From: Lentisphaerota bacterium
GTDB lineage: Bacteria > Verrucomicrobiota > Kiritimatiellia > PWTM01
Direction: 5' to 3'
Assembly (NCBI GenBank): GCA_016873715.1
Contig: VGWF01000012.1
Location: 1 to 52,466, forward strand
DNA: 52,466 bases
The position numbers and the translations under genes are program-made. The notes under the pieces were generated by a model. It was not told the origin of the DNA. It did not search any database and worked only from the letters and a program-made list of their open reading frames with translations. Below, piece by piece: positions 1 through 7,081 of this stretch. Every line of letters starts with the position of its first letter. Position 1 is the first letter of the stretch.

Positions 1-108
1 GGGGGCCGCCCGCCGGTTCTCGATTCCCCGCCGCCGGCTCCCCTCCCCGCCCCGCGCTTCCGGCGTGCATCGGTCGGGCCGCTCCGCTACCATCCGCAGC
101 CGTGGTTC

Positions 109-202
109 GGAGGTGGCTGGGGCCCGGTGGCCCTTGCGGTCTTCAAAACCGTTGTGCCGTCGCAAGGCGGCGGGTAGGTTCGACTCCTATCCACCTCCGC
201 CA
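109..202 (+). tRNA. selC: tRNA-Sec (anticodon UCA)
   Basis: The gene can be folded by hand into a selenocysteine tRNA. An 8-bp acceptor stem (109-116 with 191-198) is followed by G and an encoded CCA end (199-202). A 5-bp T stem closes a TTCGACT loop, which gives the 8+5 architecture of bacterial tRNA-Sec. The anticodon loop CTTCAAA (141-147) has anticodon TCA at 143-145, and there is a long variable arm. The total is 94 nt, close to the E. coli length. It lies only 15 nt before selA, so tRNA and mRNA may share a transcript that needs processing. It would read the in-frame UGA codons of the three candidate selenoproteins downstream. Confidence 0.96.
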
Positions 203-217
203 CTCTGTTTCCGGGAG

Positions 218-1663
218 ATGCATCACGTGCAGAAGCGAGCGCCAGTAGCGAAGCGCGCGGCCACCGGGAGGTCGGCCAAACCCGTCGCGCGCCTGCCGGG
301 CGTGGATGAGGTCCTCCGGTCGGAGGCGGCTCGCCCGCTTCTGGAGTCCCACCCCCACCCCCGCGCGGTCGAGGGGGTCCGGGCGGCGATCGACGAACTC
401 CGGCGGGCCCCGGCCCGCGGCCCGGCGACGGCCGCATCGATCGCCGCACGCGCCGCGGCATGGCTTGCGGAGGACGTGTTCCAGCGCCTGCGCCCGGTCG
501 TGAACGCGACGGGCGTCATCCTGCATACCAACCTGGGACGCGCCGTCCTTCCGCCCTCCGCCGTTGTCGCGCTCGCGGCGATGGACCGCTGCTGCAGTCT
601 CCAGATCGACCTCGACACCGGTGCCCGCGGCAAGCGGCACGCGATGAGCGAACGGCTGCTGTGCCGCCTGACCGGGGCCGAGGCGGCGCTGGTCGTCAAC
701 AACAACGCCGCGGCGACCCTGCTCGCCCTCGCCGCCCTCTGCGCGGGACGCGAGGTCGTCGTCTCGCGCGGACAACTCATCGAGATCGGCGGCTCGTACC
801 GCCTCCCCGACTGCGTCCACCAGTCGGGCGCGACGCTCGTCGAGGTCGGCACGACCAACAAGACGCACCTGCGCGACTACGAGGCCGCGCTGACCGACCG
901 CACCGCCGCCGTGATGCGCGTCAACCCGAGCAACTACCGGATCATCGGCTTCTCGAAAGAGGTTCCGGTGTCGGACCTCGTCACGCTCAGGAAGGGCCGG
1001 CCGGACCTGCTGGTCCTCGACGACCTCGGCTGCGGCGCGCTGGTCGACCTCACCCGCTTCGGCCTGCCGCACGAGCCGACCGTCCCGGAGAGCGTCCGCG
1101 CCGGCGCCGACCTCTCGTTCTTCAGCGGCGACAAGCTGATCGGCGGTCCGCAGGCGGGGATCCTCGTCGGCCGCGCCGCCCTGATCGCGAAGATCAAGAA
1201 GCATCCGCTCACCCGCATGCTGCGGGTCGGCAAGATGACGGACCTCGTCCTGGAGCGCACGCTGCGGCTCTTCCTCGAGCCGGAGCGGCTGCCGGAGACG
1301 AACCCGACGTGGCGCATGCTGACGCTCCCTGCGGCCGCCCTCCGCGTACAGGCGGAGGCGCTCCTGGCCGCGGCCGTCGCTGCGGGCGCGCCGGCGGCGT
1401 GCCTGCGCGTCGTCCCGTGCGACAGCACGACCGGCGGCGGCTCGCTGCCGGGGCATCCGATCCCGTCCTTTGCCGTCGCCGCCCGTCGCGACGGGCTCCC
1501 CGCCGCGACGCTCCTGCGCCGGCTGCGCCGGCACGATCCGCCGGTGATCGGCCGGATCGAGGACGACGGCGTGATCCTCGATGTCCGGACGCTCCTGGAC
1601 GGCGAGGATGCGATCGTGGCGCGCGCCGTCGGCGCGGCGCTGGGGGCCGGAGGTCCTGCGTGA
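218..1663 (+). CDS. selA: L-seryl-tRNA(Sec) selenium transferase
   Basis: This is the PLP enzyme that converts Ser-tRNA(Sec) to Sec-tRNA(Sec) using selenophosphate. The product is about 481 aa, against 463 in E. coli. The N-terminal helix region (LPGVDEVL) matches the family, and the PLP-binding lysine sits in SGDKLIGGPQ (Lys306 from this start). An upstream in-frame start at 65 would run through tRNA-Sec and is unlikely. The GGGAG at 213-217 touches the ATG at 218 and is spaced better for the GTG at 227, so the true product may be three residues shorter. The stop overlaps the selD start (GTGA). Confidence 0.95.
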   Translation: MHHVQKRAPVAKRAATGRSAKPVARLPGVDEVLRSEAARPLLESHPHPRAVEGVRAAIDELRRAPARGPATAASIAARAAAWLAEDVFQRLRPVVNATGVILHTNLGRAVLPPSAVVALAAMDRCCSLQIDLDTGARGKRHAMSERLLCRLTGAEAALVVNNNAAATLLALAALCAGREVVVSRGQLIEIGGSYRLPDCVHQSGATLVEVGTTNKTHLRDYEAALTDRTAAVMRVNPSNYRIIGFSKEVPVSDLVTLRKGRPDLLVLDDLGCGALVDLTRFGLPHEPTVPESVRAGADLSFFSGDKLIGGPQAGILVGRAALIAKIKKHPLTRMLRVGKMTDLVLERTLRLFLEPERLPETNPTWRMLTLPAAALRVQAEALLAAAVAAGAPAACLRVVPCDSTTGGGSLPGHPIPSFAVAARRDGLPAATLLRRLRRHDPPVIGRIEDDGVILDVRTLLDGEDAIVARAVGAALGAGGPA

Positions 1664-2931
1664 GCGGCGTGGATGTACGCCGGCGCAAGGCGGTGATGTC
1701 GCGGTCGGTCCGGCTGGGCCACTGCGTCTGCAATACGCGGCAGGCCTGCCCGTGCGAGACCTTCCGCCTGCACAACGTGTGTCCCTGCGCCGGCGAGAAG
1801 ATGCCGGTCGCCTCCGGTCCGGTCGCGCTGACGCGGCATGTCCGAAAGGCCGGCTGCGCGTCGAAAATCGGCCAGGCGGACCTGTTGCGCCTCCTCGGGC
1901 AGCTCCCGCCCCTGACGGATCCCAACGTGCTGGTCGGCGCCTCCGCGGGCGACGATGCGGGCGTCTACCGCATCTCCGACGACCTCGCGCTGGTGCAGAC
2001 GGTGGACGTCTTCACGCCCTGCGTCGACGATCCGCGCCTTTTCGGCCGGATCGCGGCGGCGAACTCGGTCAGCGACGTCTACGCGATGGGCGGCCGGCCC
2101 GTGACGGCGCTCTCGGTCGTAGGCTTCCCGATCGACGATCTCGACGGGGCCGTTCTGGCCGAACTGATCCTCGGCGGACGCGAGAAGCTCGACGAGGCCG
2201 GCTGCGCGCTGGTCGGCGGCCACAGCTGGCAGGACGAGGAGATCAAGCTGGGCTTTGCCGTCACGGGGCTGATCCACCCGACGCGCGCGGTCCTGCGCGG
2301 CGCGGCGCGGCCGGGCGACGTGCTCGTCCTGACGAAGCCCCTCGGAACCGGGATGATCGCCTTCGCGGCGCAGCTCGGCCGCGCGTCGGCCGAGGCGCTG
2401 GCGGACGCGGGCGACGTGATGTCCACCCTCAACCGCGACGCGGCGGAGGCGATGGTCAGGCACGGCGCGCACGCGGCGACCGACGTCACGGGCTTCGGGC
2501 TCGGCGGCCACCTGGTCGAGATGATGCGCGGCAGCGGCTGCGCCTGCACGATCGACCTCCCCTCCCTGCCCGTCTTCCGCGCCGTACCGGAATGCCTCGC
2601 GCAGGGCATCCTCTCCGGCGCCGACGAGCGCAACGAGGCCTACGCCATGGGCTGGATCCGCGCGGAGGATCCCGCGGGCGAGTCGCTGCTGCCGGTCTTC
2701 TACGATCCGCAGACCTCCGGCGGCCTGCTGGTCAGCCTGCCGCCGGAGCGGGCGGCGGCGCTGTGCGACGATCTGCGCGGGCGCGGCCACGACGCGGTGC
2801 GGATCATCGGCCGGGTCGCCGGCCTGGAGCCGGGCGCGGAGAGCCGGATCGTCGCGACCGGCACATCGCTCGAAGCGTGCCGCGGGCCGGCCGGCGCGAT
2901 CCGACCCCCGCCCCCGGGAGCCGCGCCGTGA
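1660..2931 (+). CDS. selD: Selenide, water dikinase (selenophosphate synthase)
   Basis: The enzyme makes selenophosphate from selenide and ATP for SelA. The start is the GTG at 1660, which overlaps the selA stop and has GGAGG at 1649-1653 six bases upstream. The product is 423 aa, longer than the usual 345-350. The catalytic pair is Cys66 and Lys69 in AGCASKIG, so this is a Cys-type SelD with no Sec of its own. Family motifs such as GDDAGVY, SDVYAMGG, GFGLGGHL and DPQTSGG are present. The extra length is an N-terminal segment with three CxC pairs (Cys22/24, 30/32, 41/43) ahead of the catalytic Cys, which could bind metal or act in redox. The stop overlaps the selB start. Confidence 0.95.
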   Translation: MSGVDVRRRKAVMSRSVRLGHCVCNTRQACPCETFRLHNVCPCAGEKMPVASGPVALTRHVRKAGCASKIGQADLLRLLGQLPPLTDPNVLVGASAGDDAGVYRISDDLALVQTVDVFTPCVDDPRLFGRIAAANSVSDVYAMGGRPVTALSVVGFPIDDLDGAVLAELILGGREKLDEAGCALVGGHSWQDEEIKLGFAVTGLIHPTRAVLRGAARPGDVLVLTKPLGTGMIAFAAQLGRASAEALADAGDVMSTLNRDAAEAMVRHGAHAATDVTGFGLGGHLVEMMRGSGCACTIDLPSLPVFRAVPECLAQGILSGADERNEAYAMGWIRAEDPAGESLLPVFYDPQTSGGLLVSLPPERAAALCDDLRGRGHDAVRIIGRVAGLEPGAESRIVATGTSLEACRGPAGAIRPPPPGAAP

Positions 2932-4919
2932 CCAGCCGCCGCCCGCCCGGCCTCCTGCGCGCCGAGGTCCAGCCGGACGTCGTCGCGATGCTCTGCACAG
3001 CGGGCCATGTCGACCACGGCAAGACCAGCCTCGTCAAGACGCTGACCGGCTGCGCCACCGACCGGCTCAAGGAGGAGATCGAGCGGGGGCTGACGATCGA
3101 ACTCGGCTTCGCCCCCTGCTGGATCGGCGGCGAACTGTGCGCGGGCATCGTCGACGTACCCGGCCACGAGCGGTTCGTCCGCACCATGGTCGCCGGCGTC
3201 TCGGGCATCGACTTCTGCATCCTCGTGATCGCGGCGGACGACGGCGTCATGCCGCAGACGCGCGAGCACGTCGAGATCATGCAGCTCATGGGTATGACGC
3301 AGGGCATGGTCGCGCTGACCAAGATCGACCTCGTCACGCCCGAGGACGTCGCGGCGCGCACGGAGGAGATCCGCGCATTCCTGGAGCCGACGTTCCTGCG
3401 CGGCGCGCCGGTGTGCCCGGTCTCGACGATCACCGCGGACGGGTTCGAGGGCTTCTACGACACGCTGGTTGCCGGGCTGAAGGCGGGGCTGCGCGACCGG
3501 CGGACGGGCGTCTTCCGCATGCCGGTTGAGCGCGCCTTCTCGCGTCCCGGGTTCGGCTCCGTCGCGACGGGCATCCCCGTCGCCGGTACGATCCGCCTCG
3601 GCGCGGAGGTGGAATGCGTTCCGGGCGGCCTTCGCGGGCATCTGCGCGGCCTGCAGCGGTTCGGGCGCACGGCGGAGGATGGCGGCGCCGGGCAGTGCCT
3701 GGCGTTGAACATCCCGGAGTTCGGCAAGACCCCGCCCGCGCGCGGGCAGGTGCTGTGTCCGCCGGGACACCTGCAGGCGGCGCTGCAATTCCACGCGCGC
3801 CTGCATGCGGTTCCTCGGCTCGATCCGCCGCTGGCCAACGCGGAGGACGTCACGTTCCACACCGGCACGGCCGAGCAGCACGGCCGTGTGTTCCTGCTCG
3901 AGTCGAAGAAGCTGGGCGCGGGCGAGTCGCAGCTGGCGACGGTGGTCGTCGACGAGCCCGTCGCCGCGGCGGCGGGCGACCGGTTCATCGTGCGGCGCGT
4001 CTCGCCGCCGATGACCGTCGGCGGCGGACGGCTGTTGCGGGTCGATACCGCGGCCCGCCGTCCGCGGCGCAAGCTGCTGCTCGACGAACTCCAGCGCCAC
4101 GAGGCGTTCCTGGCCGGGGTCGAGTGGGATTCCGACGAGGGCCGGCGCCGCCGGGTCGAGCACCTGCTGGAGCACGGCGAGACCGCCGCGCTGTCCGCCG
4201 ACGACCTCGGCCGCCGCCTGCTGCTGACCGGCGACGCCGTGAAGACCGCGATCGGGACGCTGGCCTCCGCGGGGACGGCGATCGACCTCGGCGGCGGGAC
4301 CTGGGCCCACGCGGCGCGCGCGACGGCCCTGCGCGGGCGGATGGAGAAGCGGCTGGCCGAACTGGCGGCGGCCTCGGACCGGCTTCGTGTGCCCCTCGCC
4401 GAATGGCGCCGCGGCTTCGACGTTCCCGACGCGCTCTGGACCCACGGCTGCCGCGAGATCGAACGCGCCGGCGGCGTGCGCATCGCGGGCGGCTTCGCGA
4501 TGCCGGCGGCCGGATTCGAGACGCTGCCGGCCCCCGACCGCGCGCTGGCGGAGCGGATGCTCGCCCTCTACGAGCGCGAGGCGTTCGAGACCACGCACCC
4601 GGACGAGGTGCACGCGAAGCTCGGCGCCCCGCCGGACCGCACCGCGCGCATGCTGGAGTGGCTGACGGCGCGGGGCGACCTCGTGCGCGTGGCCCCGAAC
4701 GTCGTGCTGACCGCGGCCCGGCTTCGTGCGGCGCAGGACCACGTCGTGAAGACCATCCAGGCGTCGGGCAGCCTCGACTCGCAGGCCTTCCGCGCGCACT
4801 TGGGCGTCTCGCGCAAGTACGCGATGTCGATCCTCGATTTTCTTGATTTGCGCAAGGTGACCCTCCGGGTCCAGAATGCGCGGCGGCTTCTCCCGGGGTG
4901 GGAGCAGCGGCTGGTGTGA
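2928..4919 (+). CDS. selB: Selenocysteine-specific elongation factor SelB
   Basis: SelB is a translation GTPase that carries Sec-tRNA(Sec) to UGA codons marked by a SECIS hairpin. The product is 663 aa. The G1 motif GHVDHGKT lies at residues 26-33, DVPGHERF is the G3 motif, and TKID is G4. EF-Tu-like beta-barrel domains follow, then a C-terminal winged-helix region (about residues 400-663) that in SelB binds the SECIS RNA. The start is the GTG at 2928, overlapping the selD stop, with GGGAG at 2916-2920 seven bases upstream. The ATG at 2988 is a less likely alternative. selA, selD and selB overlap by four bases each, so they should be translationally coupled. Confidence 0.95.
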   Translation: MTSRRPPGLLRAEVQPDVVAMLCTAGHVDHGKTSLVKTLTGCATDRLKEEIERGLTIELGFAPCWIGGELCAGIVDVPGHERFVRTMVAGVSGIDFCILVIAADDGVMPQTREHVEIMQLMGMTQGMVALTKIDLVTPEDVAARTEEIRAFLEPTFLRGAPVCPVSTITADGFEGFYDTLVAGLKAGLRDRRTGVFRMPVERAFSRPGFGSVATGIPVAGTIRLGAEVECVPGGLRGHLRGLQRFGRTAEDGGAGQCLALNIPEFGKTPPARGQVLCPPGHLQAALQFHARLHAVPRLDPPLANAEDVTFHTGTAEQHGRVFLLESKKLGAGESQLATVVVDEPVAAAAGDRFIVRRVSPPMTVGGGRLLRVDTAARRPRRKLLLDELQRHEAFLAGVEWDSDEGRRRRVEHLLEHGETAALSADDLGRRLLLTGDAVKTAIGTLASAGTAIDLGGGTWAHAARATALRGRMEKRLAELAAASDRLRVPLAEWRRGFDVPDALWTHGCREIERAGGVRIAGGFAMPAAGFETLPAPDRALAERMLALYEREAFETTHPDEVHAKLGAPPDRTARMLEWLTARGDLVRVAPNVVLTAARLRAAQDHVVKTIQASGSLDSQAFRAHLGVSRKYAMSILDFLDLRKVTLRVQNARRLLPGWEQRLV

Positions 4920-4938
4920 GACGAAAGGCAAGCGCGGC

Positions 4939-5217
4939 ATGACTCCGAAGGGCGAGCGGTGGGTACGGCTGGTGGGCGGCATCGCCGCCGCGCTGGCCTT
5001 CGCGGCGATCGCGCGCGGGCTGAGCCGCTCCCACACGGTCTACGACAAGGGCGCGGCCGAGTTCGGCCTCGACGATCCCATCCGGATCACCGAGAAGCAA
5101 CTCAACGCCGACGCGACCTTCTCCGGCGTCGAATCCAGCCGCAAGACCGGCAAGATGCTCTCGACCTACGACCGCAGCCAGCCCCCGGGCAAGCGCGCGT
5201 GCCCCACCTGACTGTGA
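4939..5217 (+). CDS. Candidate small membrane-anchored selenoprotein ending CPT-Sec-Leu
   Basis: I do not recognise the family. The reading frame starts at ATG 4939, 19 bases after selB. It encodes about 90 aa with one N-terminal hydrophobic segment (residues 9-26) and a short polar domain ending ACPT. It then meets UGA (5209-5211), CUG and a second UGA (5215-5217). If the first UGA is read as Sec, the protein ends Cys88-Pro-Thr-Sec91-Leu92, a C-terminal CxxU redox motif. Support comes from a perfect 10-bp hairpin with a GGU loop placed like a SECIS, the position directly behind selADB, and the same CPT-UGA in a second gene at 7229. If UGA is a normal stop, the product ends at 5211 as a 90-aa protein. 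The existence of the gene is fairly sure, the Sec reading less so. Confidence 0.6.
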
Positions 5218-5223
5218 TCCCTG

Positions 5224-5246
5224 CGGTCCGCCCGGTGGGCGGACCG
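5224..5246 (+). promoter_or_regulatory. Putative bacterial SECIS hairpin (3' UTR of the small CPTU protein)
   Basis: A perfect 10-bp stem (5224-5233 with 5237-5246) encloses the loop GGT. The stem starts 13 nt and the loop 23 nt after the UGA at 5209-5211, matching the geometry of bacterial SECIS elements, which carry a G (often GU) in the apical loop. It lies beyond the second UGA, so it is not coding. No T-run follows (the next bases are AAAAG), which argues against a simple intrinsic terminator, though a terminator role cannot be excluded. Confidence 0.55.
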
Positions 5247-5251
5247 AAAAG

Positions 5252-5459
5252 CACCACGGATCTCGCGGATGGCGCGGATTTGCGACGGAACATGCCCCCA
5301 ATTGCTGGATATCGAATGCCGGCCAGGATGACAGGATCTGCCGAGGGTCGGGCCGATAGGCTGCCCGTCCGCCTGACGGCTTTCATCGGGTGCATGCGGG
5401 GCCGTTCTCAGGTCTGTCCCTGCCCGTCTTCATCCGTGCCGTCCGTGCAATCCGTGGTG
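5252..5459. repeat. Inverted pair of CACGGAT-type short repeats
   Basis: 5252-5280 contains ACGGAT, GCGGAT, GCGGATT in roughly 9-10 nt phase. 5431-5459 contains the complementary series ATCCGTG, GTCCGTG, AATCCGTGG. The two arms are imperfect inverted copies about 150 nt apart. The rest of 5218-5491 shows no gene. The same CACGGAT core recurs at 50628 and 52257, so it looks like a dispersed intergenic family. Confidence 0.6.
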
Positions 5460-5491
5460 TCCCCTCCCCCCGCCGCCTGTGGAGAGACCTG

Positions 5492-6379
5492 GTGAATGCG
5501 GCGGGCAGCAGGTCGAAGCGTCCCCGGAACCGGTGGCGGCCGTGGGTGCAGGCGGTGTCGCTCGTCGGCCTCAACCTCTCCGCGGGATCGCTCGCCCACT
5601 GGCAGGCGAAGTGGATGTGCCTGCCGGTGATGAACTGCCACTCGTGCACGCTGGCGATCTTCGGCTGTCCGATCGGGATGATCTCGCACTATGCCGGCTA
5701 CCGCGTGTTCCCGCTGCTGCTGGCGGGCATGCTCTTGCTGGCCGGGGCGCTCGTCGGCCGGATGTTCTGCGGGTGGGTCTGCCCGTTCGGCACGCTCCAG
5801 GACTGGCTCCACAGGATCCCGTCGCGCAAGTTCGGCCTGCCGCGATGGGCGGGCTGGATCAAGTACGCGGTGCTGGTCCTGATGGTCTTCGTCTTCCCGT
5901 TCCTCTGGGGCGAACTCACGCAGGCCTCGTTCTGCCGCTGGTGCCCTCCGACCACGATCCAGGTGACGATCCCGAACCTGCTGACCGGGGTGACGAAGGC
6001 GGTCACGTCCGCGATGGCGATCAAGATCGCGATCGCGCTGGCGGTCTTCATCGCCTGCATCTGGGTTTCGCGGCTCTTCTGCCGGGTCTTCTGCCCCATC
6101 GGCGCGCTGATGGCCGTCTTCAACCACATCTCGCTCTGGCGGGTCGGCCCGCTGAAGACCCGGTGCACCGGCTGCGAGCTGTGCCGCGACAAGTGCCCGA
6201 CCGCGGTCGCGCCGTTCGACCGGCTCGCCGCGGGCGTCCCGGCGAACCGTCACGCGGACTGCGTCGTTTGCCACGACTGCACGCTAGGCTGCTCCCGCGA
6301 GCAGAAGCGCGCGCGGACGGTCCGGACGGAAGACCAACACGAAGGCGCAGAGGCCGCAACGAGGACGATGGCGCAATAG
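5492..6379 (+). CDS. Membrane [4Fe-4S] protein, NapH/NosR-like
   Basis: A 295-aa integral membrane electron-transfer protein. Hydrophobic segments alternate with the paired motifs FCGWVCPFG (Cys93, Cys97) and FCRVFCPIG (Cys197, Cys201) typical of the NapH/NosR/YccM type. Extra cysteines occur at NCHSC (49, 52) and FCRWC (148, 151). The C-terminal domain has two ferredoxin-like clusters, CTGCELCRDKC (225-235) and CVVCHDCTLGC (257-267). The GTG at 5492 is chosen because GGAGAG (5481-5486) precedes it; an upstream frame opening at 5390 runs through the repeat. In related systems such proteins pass quinol electrons to periplasmic enzymes. Its place between two predicted selenoproteins suggests it may reduce them, which is inference. 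Confidence 0.85.
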   Translation: MNAAGSRSKRPRNRWRPWVQAVSLVGLNLSAGSLAHWQAKWMCLPVMNCHSCTLAIFGCPIGMISHYAGYRVFPLLLAGMLLLAGALVGRMFCGWVCPFGTLQDWLHRIPSRKFGLPRWAGWIKYAVLVLMVFVFPFLWGELTQASFCRWCPPTTIQVTIPNLLTGVTKAVTSAMAIKIAIALAVFIACIWVSRLFCRVFCPIGALMAVFNHISLWRVGPLKTRCTGCELCRDKCPTAVAPFDRLAAGVPANRHADCVVCHDCTLGCSREQKRARTVRTEDQHEGAEAATRTMAQ

Positions 6380-6405
6380 GACGGCGCGACCGGCGTTATA
6401 CGACT

Positions 6406-7068
6406 ATGAACACTCTCCACCGTGTCCGGATCCTCGCCGGCTTGGCGACCGCACTGGCCACGATCGCGGGCGCACAGGGGCCGGGCGGGCGCCCGGTCCA
6501 GCGGGGGCGCCCGGAGGCATCCGGAGGTCCGGCGGTGGGCGATCCGGTGCCGGCGATCGAACTGCAGCGACTGGAAGCGGCCGACGGCGCCGCGAAGCCC
6601 GGCGCGAAGGAACCGCTGGTCGATCACGCGAAGAAACGGCCCGTCGTGCTGATCTTCTCGAGCTTCACGTGACCCCCGTTCCGCGCGGCGGCCCCGGCCG
6701 TCGAGCGCTTGTACCGGCGGTACAAGGACCAGGCGGACTTCAAGATGATCTACGTGCGCGAAGCTCACCCGGACGACGGGTGGCAAACCGAGTCCAACCG
6801 GCGCGCCGGCATTGTCTACAAGACCCCGACCAACGATCTGGCGCGGGCCGCGATCGCCGCGGACTGCGTGCGGGCGCTCGGCATCACGTTCCCCTGCCTG
6901 GTCGACGACATGCAGGACAGCGTGCAGAAACTGCTCCGCGCGTGGCCGGCGCGGGCGGGAATCGTCGGGGCCGACGGACGGATCGCCTACCTCAGCGCGC
7001 CCGGGCCGCGCGGCGTCGATCCCGATGCGATCGAGGCCGCGCTCAAGAGGACGCTGGCCGGCCCGTGA
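6406..7068 (+). CDS. Secreted iodothyronine-deiodinase-like selenoprotein (in-frame UGA)
   Basis: An ATG at 6406 begins a 220-residue thioredoxin-fold protein if the UGA at 6670-6672 is read as Sec89. A signal peptide is visible (residues 1-23, ending TIAGA). The active-site stretch FSSFT-Sec-PPF and the later EAHPDDGW (119-126), then VDDMQ and a GRI-Y-GP region, follow the order seen in iodothyronine deiodinases. Animal deiodinases have SCT-Sec-P; here the Cys two before Sec is Phe. The frame stays open and family-like on both sides of UGA, and the downstream half has no good start of its own, only a TTG inside the family core. A SECIS-like hairpin sits at 6683-6708. The bacterial substrate is unknown; it could be a peroxide, a thiol or a halogenated compound. 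TGA at 7066-7068 is the real stop. Confidence 0.88.
6683..6708 (+). promoter_or_regulatory. Putative bacterial SECIS in the deiodinase-like gene
   Basis: Stem GCGC+GGCGGC (6683-6692) pairs with GCCGTC (6697-6702) and, after a GA bulge, GCGC (6705-6708), with one G-U pair. The apical loop CCCG is 6693-6696. The stem begins 11 nt and the loop 21 nt after UGA 6670-6672, the expected SelB-binding distance. It is inside the coding frame, as in known bacterial selenoprotein genes. Confidence 0.6.
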
Positions 7069-7081
7069 CCGGCCGCCGCGA

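Noticed and set aside
65-217. Upstream start of selA at 65
   Set aside because: The added segment runs through the tRNA-Sec gene and has no family match.
1855-1870. Sec in SelD itself
   Set aside because: The catalytic position is a Cys codon (AGCASK), with no in-frame UGA.
2700-5036. 778-codon minus-strand frame over selB
   Set aside because: Shadow of selB with Arg/Asp/His-rich composition.
5215-5330. Read-through of the second UGA (5215) in the small CPTU gene
   Set aside because: The frame runs directly into the CACGGAT repeat and shows no protein-like pattern.
6709-7068. Independent gene starting at TTG 6709 downstream of the UGA
   Set aside because: TTG lies inside the deiodinase-like core, lacks a ribosome site, and would miss the active site and signal peptide; Sec read-through explains both halves.
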